Source of the DNA: Trachythela sp. YZ-2020
Lineage: Eukaryota; Cnidaria; Anthozoa; Malacalcyonacea; Clavulariidae
NCBI GenBank assembly: GCA_016169945.1
Contig: JADLSH010000377.1
Coordinates: 1,674,001 to 1,738,000, forward strand
Length of the DNA: 64,000 bases
Reading direction: 5' to 3'
Made by a program: the position numbers and the translations under genes. Below the pieces are notes generated by a model that worked only from the letters and a program-made list of their open reading frames with translations, was not told the DNA's origin and did not search any database. Positions 22,876-32,777 of this stretch are shown here, in pieces (within the stretch, counting starts at the first letter, position 1; each line of letters starts with the position of its first letter).

Positions 22876-23672
22876 GTCAAATTACAGTTTCACAAAAAAT
22901 CGCAAGAAAGCCCAAGTAACATATTTCTACGGAATATTGTTTTGATAAATCGCCATGTATAATATCTTGTGATACTACATGATTATAGACATTTTATACA
23001 CAAACTCTATGGTGTTTTGTTGTGTCGCATCTAGTTTGCTGCATACCTTTAAGAGAACCTTTACAGAGAACGTTATATTCCTAAAGCATAGAGTCTAAAA
23101 TATGACACAAAAATCTGAAATGATACAAAATACGAGCAGTGTTTTTTGGTTGGGAGTTGTCTCTCCTGAAAGAATTCATAGAAATGATATAAGCACGGAA
23201 AGACGGACTGGTGTTTAATTTCCTTACTACGCGCGCAAAGTTTTCTGGGATAGCGTCACTTTCATTTCAAATTTTAATTTAAAAAATTATGTTGGAAAAT
23301 ACAAGCAATATATTTGCTTTTTCTTCTCGAAATTCACACGAATTTCAAGAGTTATAGCTCAGAAACGCTGGTATAATTGTTCAGGTAAGGATATTTCAAT
23401 GTTTTTATGTAATATAAAGCAATTATAAAGGCAAAAATTTACGGATGTATTCATAAATATTTATGTTGCGTGCGTTGCCGTTGTGTCGCCGTAAGAAAAT
23501 ATTTGAATTTTAACGCGGCAAAAATTATCTTGTACTTATCAATTTAGTTCAGAATCAAAACGATAATATAAACTACGGCCTACTTAACAATTATATTAAT
23601 CTATACCATAGAAACTCTGACATTAGAGTAGACTTGTGAATGTTTTTATATATGAATTCTGTGATTGTTTCA
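22876..23672. other. spacer without recognised gene
   Basis: AT-rich, no supported gene or repeat. Confidence 0.4.
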
Positions 23673-23675
23673 TAA

Positions 23676-25022
23676 TGCACCTATCAATGTTAAGCCCCAG
23701 GATGGGGGGGGCGGGCGACCCCAGGGGAATTTGACATTTTGAGGAATAGTTGAGTCAAATTTCCCACCCTGGTGCCTAAAATCCATATCAAATTGCCCGT
23801 ACCTGGGAAGTTTTTAAACAATATCTAGACTGAGTCAATGTAAATTACGTTGAAAATTATAAAATAATCAAGGAACACGTTGTTTAATATATATAACATG
23901 TTTAATATGTGTTACAAGAGGCAATTTTTGCTGCAACTTGCAACACAATAGCTGGATAGGCTAAAGGGTTAGGATTAAAATATTTGTGGGTAGCCTGCTC
24001 AGCCTTTAAATTTTGAGACTGCTGGTCATTTACTATACGTATTTTTCACAATGTGACCAGTTGCTGGTCAAATAATCCCAGGGTTTATTTTAATATTTAA
24101 AAAGTACATTCCATTTTGCCATTATATTTTATATATGACAACATGTTATTTTATATATGACAATATGTCACAGATAGAAACCATTGAATATTTGATGAAG
24201 TATAGTCTGTGACAAATGCCATTAATACGTTTTTATTAAATATGAATTTATTATCTTTAACAGACTTAGCTACAAATTAAAACCTTTAAAAATATTAATA
24301 TTCAATATATTAAATACTTAAAAAGGTCTACCTTTGTCTTTCCTGTGTATTCATGATTGTCCACTACCATGACACGTAGCTTTTGCCGATCTCTCAACGA
24401 GCGGACATGTTCTACATCCATCCAAGTTTCCCAATCTAAGTCGTATTCTTGGAGTAAAAAATCTTGGGTATCTAATTTAAACAATTCTCTTACTTGAGAG
24501 GTTAGACAATTCAATTCCAATGATGCATCCTCTCGCTTGATCTCTAGAACTTTTCTGCTTTCTCCAAACTGAACAAGAACCTAAAACAAAACATTGTTTC
24601 ATGAGATCAACAACTATTAATATGCATATTTTATATTGCATTTTTATAAATTATTCATAAACAATATTTAAATGAAAGGACTACAGCAACATAACAAACA
24701 AATCATTGGCAACATATAAGCATAAAAAATAGAAATTGATGGATTGTTATAATAACGGAATTTCACAGATTATCTTACTTTTATTTTGTCGACATCCATT
24801 GCGGCGGAGCAGCGAAGAAAGGTCAAGAAACATATTTGTTGTGACTCGTCTCCATTCCTTCTCGGGTTTCAAGATGGCGGCCATGTCAAATTTCCGAGCC
24901 CTCGGACTCTTCCATAATATCAAAATCCTTCAAAATCCCTACCCACGTTGCATATTCAGCTGTCAATTCCCCCAGGGTTGCCCGCCCCCCCCCCATCCTG
25001 GGGCTTAACATTGATAGGTGCA
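23676..25022. mobile_element. TAA-flanked TIR element carrying a spliced exon, 1347 bp
   Basis: The termini begin TGCACCTATCAATGTTAAGC and continue into a run of G within CCCCAGGATGGGGGG. The inverse copy lies at 24956-25022. TAA occurs directly outside both ends (23673-23675, 25023-25025). Three-base TAA/TTA targets are typical of PIF/Harbinger elements, but no Harbinger protein is seen. The one coding feature is a minus-strand exon at 24332-24580. Confidence 0.7.
24332..24580 (-). CDS. internal exon encoding a PB1/ubiquitin-like domain
   Basis: On the minus strand a 249-base exon (83 codons, phase 0 at both ends) is bounded by a TTTTGTTTTAG acceptor and an AAAGGTAGAC donor. The peptide starts VLVQFGESRKVLEIK, contains LREL-like helix residues (SQVRELFKLD), FLLQEYDLDWETWMDVE and ends with RDRQKLRVMVV. 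The alternation of beta-rich ends around a helix, with LQ.YD..W..., fits a PB1-like or CIDE-N-like ubiquitin fold. No other exon of the gene lies inside the element, so it may be an exon captured from a larger gene or a relic of an autonomous parent. Frame and splice sites are intact. Confidence 0.5.
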
Positions 25023-25228
25023 TAAGTTGAGCATTGTTTCGATGAATCAATGTATAGTCTATTAGTACCATGAGAAAATGTCTTGACAATTTTAAATAAT
25101 TAATGTGCAACTTCCATAATATTATAATTGTTATTTAATGAGGTATATTTAAAATGCTTCAATAAAACCTACAGGTCATTGAGGTCAATGTAAATGCATG
25201 TAGCTGAGTGGATGCATGAATTTTTGGA

Positions 25229-25303
25229 ATTACCCTGAGGGATGAGAAATATCCCGAGGGCAAAGCCCGAGGGATATTTCATCCCGAAGGGTAATTTTTT
25301 GGG
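25229..25303. repeat. foldback hairpin
   Basis: Arms AATTACCCTGAGGGATGAGA and the inverse (ATTTCATCCCGAAGGGTAATT) with an inner stem AATATCCCGAGGGC/GCCCGAGGGATATT: a 75-bp, almost loopless palindrome. Confidence 0.7.
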
Positions 25304-25309
25304 AATACC

Positions 25310-27000
25310 TTGAGTGAAAGGTCTATAAATGATATATTATACCGAACCTTGTATGACTTTACTTGTACTAGATACTAGAAACCAGGCGATGAAATTAGAT
25401 GACGGCCTGGGTATGAGCGGGGTATTAAAAAGTCGAATTCCCAGCTCAAGCGTGGTATTCGACTCGAATACCATGCCCCGGGGAAACGACTCAGGGTACA
25501 GGTATTCACTGAAAAATACCACGGTCATGTGGTACAAGCCTAGTTCTCTGATTGGACAAACTTATTGTGAGGTATAATATTATAATATATAATAACTTTC
25601 CCTCCATGCTTTTCGGCACAAACCAACAATATATGATGCCCATATTTTGGTTTGGTGTGGTGGTACTAAAGCTGACTTTTACTGACCACTGCTCTCGATG
25701 ATTTTTGTGGACTCTTCCCAACTCAGCTATACCCTGCTTGTTCCTCCAAAGTGTGCTGCCCAGGAGAGTAGGGTGAAGAAAGCATTTACATAGACCTGTG
25801 CATCATCTAAGGGAGTTTTTTAATCTCAGGAGGCTAACTGTACATAAGCAATAGCTAATTGTATTCTAATTATAACCTGTGTGCTCTATAGTAACACTGG
25901 ACCTTATCCACTTCTAGTGGGGTCACTAGGGGTGTATTTTGATATGGAACTCACTGCAAGAATATTTATTATTGTGTGAGAATTGATTATTTTTTATACA
26001 ACTGTGATCTCGTCAAATAGTAGTTAAGTCAGCTATGTCCTGCCTAATGAAAGAGAATATCATAATTATGTATTATTAGCAGACACCTGTTTAATTGCAT
26101 TCATTAGAATGATGCAAATATTTTAAGTTAATCTGAATTTTGTATTTACTTATGTACCTTACTTTCAATGTATTTTATAGATAACCTAATTATATGTGAT
26201 TGTGAAGCTGGAAAAATATTGATATTTATCTATGGTTCACCTTGGCATCACGACTAAAGTAATAGAGCAACTTTGTATTGCTGAGGAAGATAACGCAAGG
26301 AGTTAATGGTCTGCGTCAAGTTGTGTATGTTTGATATTGGCCATACTGACAGGAGCAAAAGAATAGAGGTATTCTGATCTCAGAAAATGTGGAGTTGCAG
26401 TCTTTTGGCATGTCTATAGTCTATGGGAAAATTAGTGTAGTAATCATCAGACTCTATAACTGTTGACTTTACGTAATAACAAATTTGTAACCCATTAAAC
26501 CACAATGATTATCAGGGATTTATAGAAGCACTTTTCTGCTACCCGTAAACGGTTGTAAATAATTCATTTTTTCATCTGAAAAACGGCAGTAGAATAAAGT
26601 GCTTGTATAAATTCCTGATTGTGCATCTTATATTGCAAGTTTACTCTGTCTAATGCCAGACAACTTCACCTGCTAAGGAAAATTGTTAGTTGTTGACATA
26701 GAATAACTCTTCTGACATGCTCCTAGCATAGTACTAGAATTGCTTGGCATTGCCCAGGGTAAAATAATAGATGTACCTGGTTTTAATAGGTAATTGGTGA
26801 GAACATTGCATGAGCATGGCAAGATTTGCCTAAATTTATTACCATTTTAATGTTCAGCTGCAAAGTAATTTTGGAATCAGCAAATATATTATTATAAATT
26901 CAATTAAAGGATATTCATATATTTTCAGATTGTGTTGTCTCTTTGTTAAAAAGTGGAGTATATATTTTGGATTTGCTTTGTAGCAATGAGCAAGTTCTTG
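25310..27000. other. spacer without recognised gene
   Basis: No supported gene. Short overlapping frames on both strands around 25,330-25,720 mirror each other weakly and match no known family. Confidence 0.4.
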
Positions 27001-27004
27001 TTCA

Positions 27005-27235
27005 CACTAGTGCTAAAATAGCACCTAAATCAGGTGCTATTTTGATGAGAATATTCGGGTGTTAAACAACTCCTAAATCAGTGCCATTTTAACACTACAA
27101 AAGGTGTTGTTTTAGCACCGTAACTAGTGTTAAATCAACACCATCAACGGCGGTGTTAAAATAGCACCCAAAAAAGGTGTCATTTTTTACCTAATTTTTT
27201 AGCACCACTTTTTGGTGTTAAATTGACACCCCAAA
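27005..27235. repeat. hairpin array 2 (GGTGCTA / TAGCACC type)
   Basis: The same class of small hairpins as at 20270-20700: AGTGCTAAAATAGCACC, GGTGTTGTTTTAGCACC, GGTGTTAAATTGACACC, in about 230 bp. The two arrays bracket a 6.3-kb stretch. Confidence 0.65.
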
Positions 27236-27239
27236 ATTA

Positions 27240-28340
27240 ACAGTGAGTTCATCAAGTTTTGCGGGCGCATGACTATGTTTCATGGGTGTGATGGGTGGTC
27301 ATCTCACTAATCTTTGTTAGGAGTGGAATGAGCGAATTATAAAAGAACATGAGTAAGTCATATCAGTAAGTCTGAATTATAACTTTTTGGGACTTCAGGA
27401 AAAGCGGCGGAACAAATTTGTCGTTTATACTTTGTAAAAAAGGATAAATAGAGATAGATGGTCGAACAAATATGGCAAGTTTCTTATATTAAATTGTTGA
27501 TGTATTTTAATACAGCCGTAAAAATGTTGTTTTATTTACATAGATTTTCATTTTTTTCTAATTAAAGCATCCTATATTTTATGTTATCAAAATGTTCCAA
27601 CTTAAAAGGAAAGCGAAATCGTTTCACACGAGAGAATTTGTATATTTTCATCTGATTTCATTTCAAAAACTAATTTATCAGTAAAAGGCAGTTTAGTTTT
27701 ATCAACTTTTGGAAACGTTTTAGTGAACGAAAGGTTGCATTTAAACATTAATTTGAAGCTTATAGAATACATAAGAACATACCTACACCATATATCTCAG
27801 ATTTGTATGGCTAAACGAACTAATATTTTAATTATTTTTGTAGTTTTTGTGACCTGTTTAACTGTTTCGTACTCCAGAAAATAACTTTATATTATTAATC
27901 GTGTTGCCATGGCTACTGTGCTTCCTCTTCTTGAAACAAAATTCCATTTCTTATTCTTTCAAAATAAATTTCCCAAAATAATATTGTTTCCTTCCACTCT
28001 TCTTTCCAAACTATTAGAGTAATGATCAAAATTTTAATGGCACATTTAAAATGAAGGAAAACACAGTGATTACGTCAAGTAAAACATTTCATATGGCGAT
28101 AGCCTTTGATTGCGTCGTGAAGAGGGGTGTGAGCCAAGGATCCAATTCTGTTTTCTAAGCCAAAAATTTGTTTTGAACGCAGATATCCGACTCGCCTACA
28201 ACCTTTGCATAGCAGATTTTGTGATGAAAAAGATTAGCAATAGTAATGTTTTGGAACGTAGTGTCTGGCAATGTTCAGCTGGGGCGAGGGGTTACTGCAA
28301 GCATGTATTTCTAGTATTAAATTAAGAGTCAAAGAGGACT
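27240..28340. other. spacer without recognised gene
   Basis: AT-rich, no supported gene. A plus-strand frame at 28,110-28,325 has no recognised motif. Confidence 0.35.
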
Positions 28341-28343
28341 TAC

Positions 28344-28459
28344 TATTTTGGCAAAAATCACCTTCATAAGGAAAATCACATTTCCATTTCATTGCTGGCT
28401 TTGTAAATTTCAAATATTTCAAATCCTTTTGACACGGGTCAGCGAGACACGCCTTTATA
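28344..28459 (-). CDS. EGF-like exon (degenerate)
   Basis: A 116-base minus-strand exon is bounded by a TTTGTTTAG acceptor and a GTAAGT donor. It encodes ACLADPCQ, a spacer, then KWKCDFPYEGDFCQ. Cysteine spacing at both ends matches EGF-like domains (C-x4-C and C-x8-C), but the two central cysteines are absent. It could be one exon of a large extracellular protein or a decayed copy. Confidence 0.4.
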
Positions 28460-28505
28460 CTAAACAAAGTTTATATGTGAGACATTATCACTTCTTATAT
28501 GTATA

Positions 28506-28620
28506 GATATATATGGTTTCGAGTGCAATTTGGATAAAACATGCGCGAGTGCAAATTTGAGGTATTTGAAAAACTCACGATGGCATGTTTTATCTAAATT
28601 TCACGAGAAACCATACTATT
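28506..28620. repeat. foldback hairpin
   Basis: Arms of about 34 bp: ATGGTTTCGAGTGCAATTTG with GATAAAACATGC, returning as GCATGTTTTATC and AAATTTCACGAGAAACCAT, around a 45-bp loop. A small MITE-like foldback. Confidence 0.6.
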
Positions 28621-29623
28621 ACTTATTAATGATATGCATAAAATGTTCGAGACAACTGTACTTTCACTTACGGTCGAGGTTAGTAAGTTGTTTTTTATAT
28701 GGCAATTGATTAATTGAGTAGTTATTTGTAACAGTGGAAAACATTCGCAGAATTGTCATGCGAAAGCAAAGGTAAAAGTCCAAAAGCCGGTTCATTTTCA
28801 AAATGTCAATATCATTCGTACAAATGCATCTGGCTAAGTAAAACACTACTGCATACAACACTTTTTTATAGAATATTAACACAGAAATAGAGATATTTAA
28901 TTTAATAACAGTTTTTCGAAAATAGCAGAAAACAACTCGGAAAACAAGCTGCTAGTTCAACTCATTTGATAAGTCATTTTTTCTTTACTCTTTAGACTTT
29001 AAATTAATAAACAAAAGCAGACTACGAAATTATCTAAAAATAGCTGTGTCGCTGTTTTAAAGTTATACTTTTTTCAAATGTTTTAAAAAAGTTTAAAATT
29101 CCTTCTGGCTTATTATCAAAACACAAACAATTCTCAGCGACTACAGTTGCAGAGTCTAAAAAATTTGTAAATATTTAAATTTTTTCGATTTAAGCAAACC
29201 AAACTTGATCATAGAATGCTAACCATGGTTCAATTTCCTATTTTTCCATTCGTGGTTGTTATTTTCTCCGTTTTCGAGTATTTAAGAGGAGTTCTTGACC
29301 TCATTTTCTTGTCTAAAACTCGGCTTTTCTTCGCAGGGCAATAAAAATTACGTATGGCCTCTGGGCAATACGCGAAATCCTGTCTCGTCAGCGACCAATC
29401 AGATTGCGAGATTCACCAAAACAAGCACTTGCCATATAATAAAGAATGTTAATTCCTAACATTTTTTTCCAAATTAGTTTTCTTGATTATCGTGAAGCTT
29501 AAGAATACGTACGGTTTGAATTAAGGTTAGGATTAGGGTTAGGACTGGGTTCAGAATCGGATTTAGAATGTAATTAAATTCAGGTAAATAGCTATTATGA
29601 AATTATCATACCATATTTTCCAG

Positions 29624-29776
29624 AGCCATGCTCGAGTAACCCATGTGAAAACCAAGGAAAATGCTCTCCCATGCATAGTCAAACTGGATTTTTATGTGAT
29701 GAATGTGCTGGGCGATTTTATGGCTTGATGTCCGAATTAGATAAATATATAAATATGCGCACCTATACTGTATAAA
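29624..29776 (+). CDS. EGF-like exon, plus strand
   Basis: After a CATATTTTCCAG acceptor the plus strand encodes EPCSSNPCENQGKCSP followed by MHSQTGFLCDECAGRFYG, matching five of the six cysteines of an EGF domain. The sixth is replaced by serine (MSEL). The frame runs to a stop at 29,774-29,776 with no donor, so it would be a terminal exon or a pseudo-exon. The minus-strand EGF-like exon 1.2 kb away is on the other strand, so the two do not belong to one transcript as arranged. Confidence 0.4.
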
Positions 29777-29917
29777 ATCTAGTTCTCATACATCACGAAT
29801 GGGCACCGGCAATCTATGTTTCTGTATCATCGACGGTCGGCCACGCCTGTAACGAACATAAAGTGAAAGGTGAGTTCTGGCGGAAAACATTGCTTCTATT
29901 TTTATTCGAAATTAAGA

Positions 29918-30064
29918 ATGGTAATTGAACTGAGTGGAGTGCAATTTGGTCTGAAATCAAACGCGTGATTACAAAATCGCACGACCGCGAAGCGGGAGTG
30001 CGATTCGTAATCACAAGTTTGATTTCAGACCAAAATTGCACCACACGAAGTTCAATTTCCACTT
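29918..30064. repeat. foldback hairpin
   Basis: Arms of about 65 bp (GGTAATTGAACTGAG, GGTCTGAAATCAAAC, GTGATTACAAAATCGCAC) return in inverse after a short GC-rich centre (GACCGCGAAGCGGG). 147 bp in total. Confidence 0.7.
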
Positions 30065-30788
30065 TGTTATCTTCATTTTGAAATCTAAATAATTTTTTAA
30101 ACCGGAAGCGGTATTTTATTAGTCTTTGTTTACAATTTACACACCCGCGATACTCCCTGAAATGCCGTAGCATAGCAACAACATGAATTGTAATTTGACA
30201 AATTGACTCAGTATAAACAAGCAAAATGTGAGTGAATTTCTAGAAATAAAGACCGAAAAAGTAAGTGTAAAGATATCGTAGACTTTACATGTAAATTGAT
30301 AAACGTTTCTTGTGATTTTGTGCATTCAAACATTGACACTACAATCGATCATTCCATATTTTAATACCTTGTGCCTTACTGCTTCTGACAGCTTTGTGTT
30401 CAGTTTTGGCTGTTGCTCAAATGAAACTGGTTTTTGTTGACATTTTGACAATGTTTCATTCAAAATTTTGTTGATAATTTGGCCTGTATTATTTGTGAAA
30501 AATTATTTGATATTCTTTTAAGTTTGACTCGCCTTTATGTTGATTTTTATGAAAAAAACTGCAGTAAATGCAGTCTAAATGGTGAACAGATTTGGTCATT
30601 TGCCAGAGCACATTTTTTCTTTAAATTGATTGGCTAGTTGAATTCTATCATTCAATCTGATTGGTTGTTGTGGTGCAGAGCTTCAATCTGATTGGTTTAA
30701 AAATGATGCGATTAATACTCAAGATGATGCGATTTGGGAATTAATGCCATTGATTTCAAAATGAATATAATAAACATGAAAATTTTAT

Positions 30789-30884
30789 CTGTACGGAAGA
30801 ATATTAAACCTCGGTCTTGCTGTATTGACCTCGCTATCGCTCGGTCAATACAGCAAGACCTCGGTTTAATATTCTCCCGTACAG
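30789..30884. repeat. near-perfect foldback hairpin
   Basis: Forty-two-base arms beginning CTGTACGGAAGAATATTAAA and returning as TTTAATATTCTCCCGTACAG with only about two mismatches and a 12-bp centre (TCGCTATCGCTC). Confidence 0.8.
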
Positions 30885-30889
30885 CCCTC

Positions 30890-31330
30890 AGGTTAGTAAA
30901 TAGTTAATATTACTGTGAATTCGTTATTAACCCCCAGAAGAGGCATGTTTATTTCAGGGATATTTGACGGGCGTACTGGACTGATTTAAATCACTCCAGC
31001 ATGATTATGATTTATTTCAAAGAGTGTGATTTAGCATTCTCAAATTCATGAATAATTAATGAGCAAATACACCAATCAAAAACACGTATTTCGTCACGTG
31101 CGTGAGTTGCGAAACCCCGGTAATAAACTAAAAATTGAATTAACAATTAGGAAGTTAGATAATAAACGCTTTAAACAATAAAAAGCGTACATTACACATT
31201 TCTAAATTATAAAAACAGTCCAAACAAAGAAAACTGTATTATTACCACAATTTTAAATTAGAAATTCAAAACTCAACACAGAAACCAATTAAGTTAGGTT
31301 TGCAAATTTTAATCACGCAAAATGAATCGT
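30890..31330. other. spacer without recognised gene
   Basis: No supported gene. It borders a DUF3504 fragment. Confidence 0.35.
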
Positions 31331-31331
31331 A

Positions 31332-31520
31332 TTAACGACATGCACACCGTCTATTCGACTTATCCAAAGGGTTTAACGCTAATGAGCCATTCTTTTCGTC
31401 AATATGCCTCTTCAAAGCGGCCACTAAACGATACAGGCTACGTGGTGGATATCTCTCTCCATCTTTCCTAACAACCTGAACAAATTTCCCAAGCCAGTAT
31501 GCCATGCTTTCGCCATTCAT
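31332..31520 (-). pseudogene. DUF3504 fragment, third and divergent copy
   Basis: The minus-strand frame reads MAYWLGKFVQVVRKDGERYP, PRSLYRLVAALKRH and NPLDKSNRR, the central DUF3504 signature also present at 18,199-18,384. It keeps the tryptophan that is a TGA stop in the two other copies. It is much diverged from them. Nearby, at 31,630-31,670, a phrase resembling the hairpin end of the other copies (GGTAAAACACTCGCACTCG) suggests the same element family. Confidence 0.6.
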
Positions 31521-31769
31521 GTCTCACACTCAAGACATGAGTGTCATTGCCTTTCGTGTTTTACAAACTCTCGAAAACAATTATAAAAATCGCTTGGTGA
31601 ACAGCCTCGTGAATTCAATTGTTCTCGCGTGTTTGGAAACCCTGGTAAAACACTCGCACTCGTTTATGAAATATTACTTATGACTTGCCCTTACCAGTGT
31701 GATGGAAAAAAAAAAGGTTTTTAGGACAATTCGTCAATCTAATGTGTTGACCTGTTTCCTAAATATTGC

Positions 31770-32770
31770 AAGGGGCATAATGTAATGGGGCCTAGTTGTG
31801 AAGTGGAGAAGAGATAGGTAAAGAATTTAGGGTTTTTGCACGAAATTATAGTGAATTCGCGTACAATGATATCATGAATTTACATTTCTGTGTCCGGACT
31901 AGCATTGCCCGAACGACTTCCAACAAAATTTCGTACACGAAGGGGGGTGGAGAAATTGTGGAAAATTCTATTTGCTTTTTTTTCAACAATATCTGGAATA
32001 TCGGCCGGTAAATGATATTTTTTGTAAAAATGAATGCTACCATTATGCATTTCGTAGCAAAACTCCGCATAGATTGGCTGCTGGTCTACGAATAATCCGT
32101 GAGTCTATACGCATGACGAATTACTGCAACGTGATATATTGTCTGCAGATCTGACATAATGCTACGTAGAGATACTATCGCAGTATCATTCATCTTGCCA
32201 CGGGGTGAAACAAAAATACATATGGCGATTCAACGACGGAAAAATATACAAATGGTTCAACAACACAACTGAAAATAATGTTTAGTACCAATTCCTTGCG
32301 TAATTAAATTACTTTTAGATTGTAGTTTTTCACTTAGACGTTGTTAGCAGGATATAACTCTACTAAGTTTAAATACGCGATTTTGTAATGGAAGGGTGAA
32401 ATAGATTATATGGCGATATATTAATCATTTAAAGTATAATACTATACAACTATTAAAGTCGTTATTTGCATGATATTATATTGAGAATCATTAAGATCTC
32501 AGTTTGCGTTATCAGCCTCAGCTTTCTGCTTCTACAGATAACGTAAACTTCGGCTTTGATACTTCTCGATATCATGCTTAACCGCATCCATTCAACGAAA
32601 AATGTTTTTTGTTTACAAAATTATATATGTTAATTATTAAAGCACTCGCCTGCAGAAGTACCTTCAGAAGATTGACCACTATGGCGCGCCATCACGTCCT
32701 GAAGTTGAAGAATTCTAGAATATATAGGTATCGCACTGAAGGTATGCAATATCTTCACTAGGCCTGCCCT
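31770..32770. other. spacer without recognised gene
   Basis: No supported gene; overlapping frames near 31,850-32,150 match nothing I recognise. Confidence 0.35.
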
Positions 32771-32777
32771 GAGAACT

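Noticed and set aside
29525..29560. GGTTAGGATTAGGGTTAGGA, telomere-like repeats
   Set aside because: Only two or three imperfect units in AT-rich DNA; too short for an interstitial telomere.
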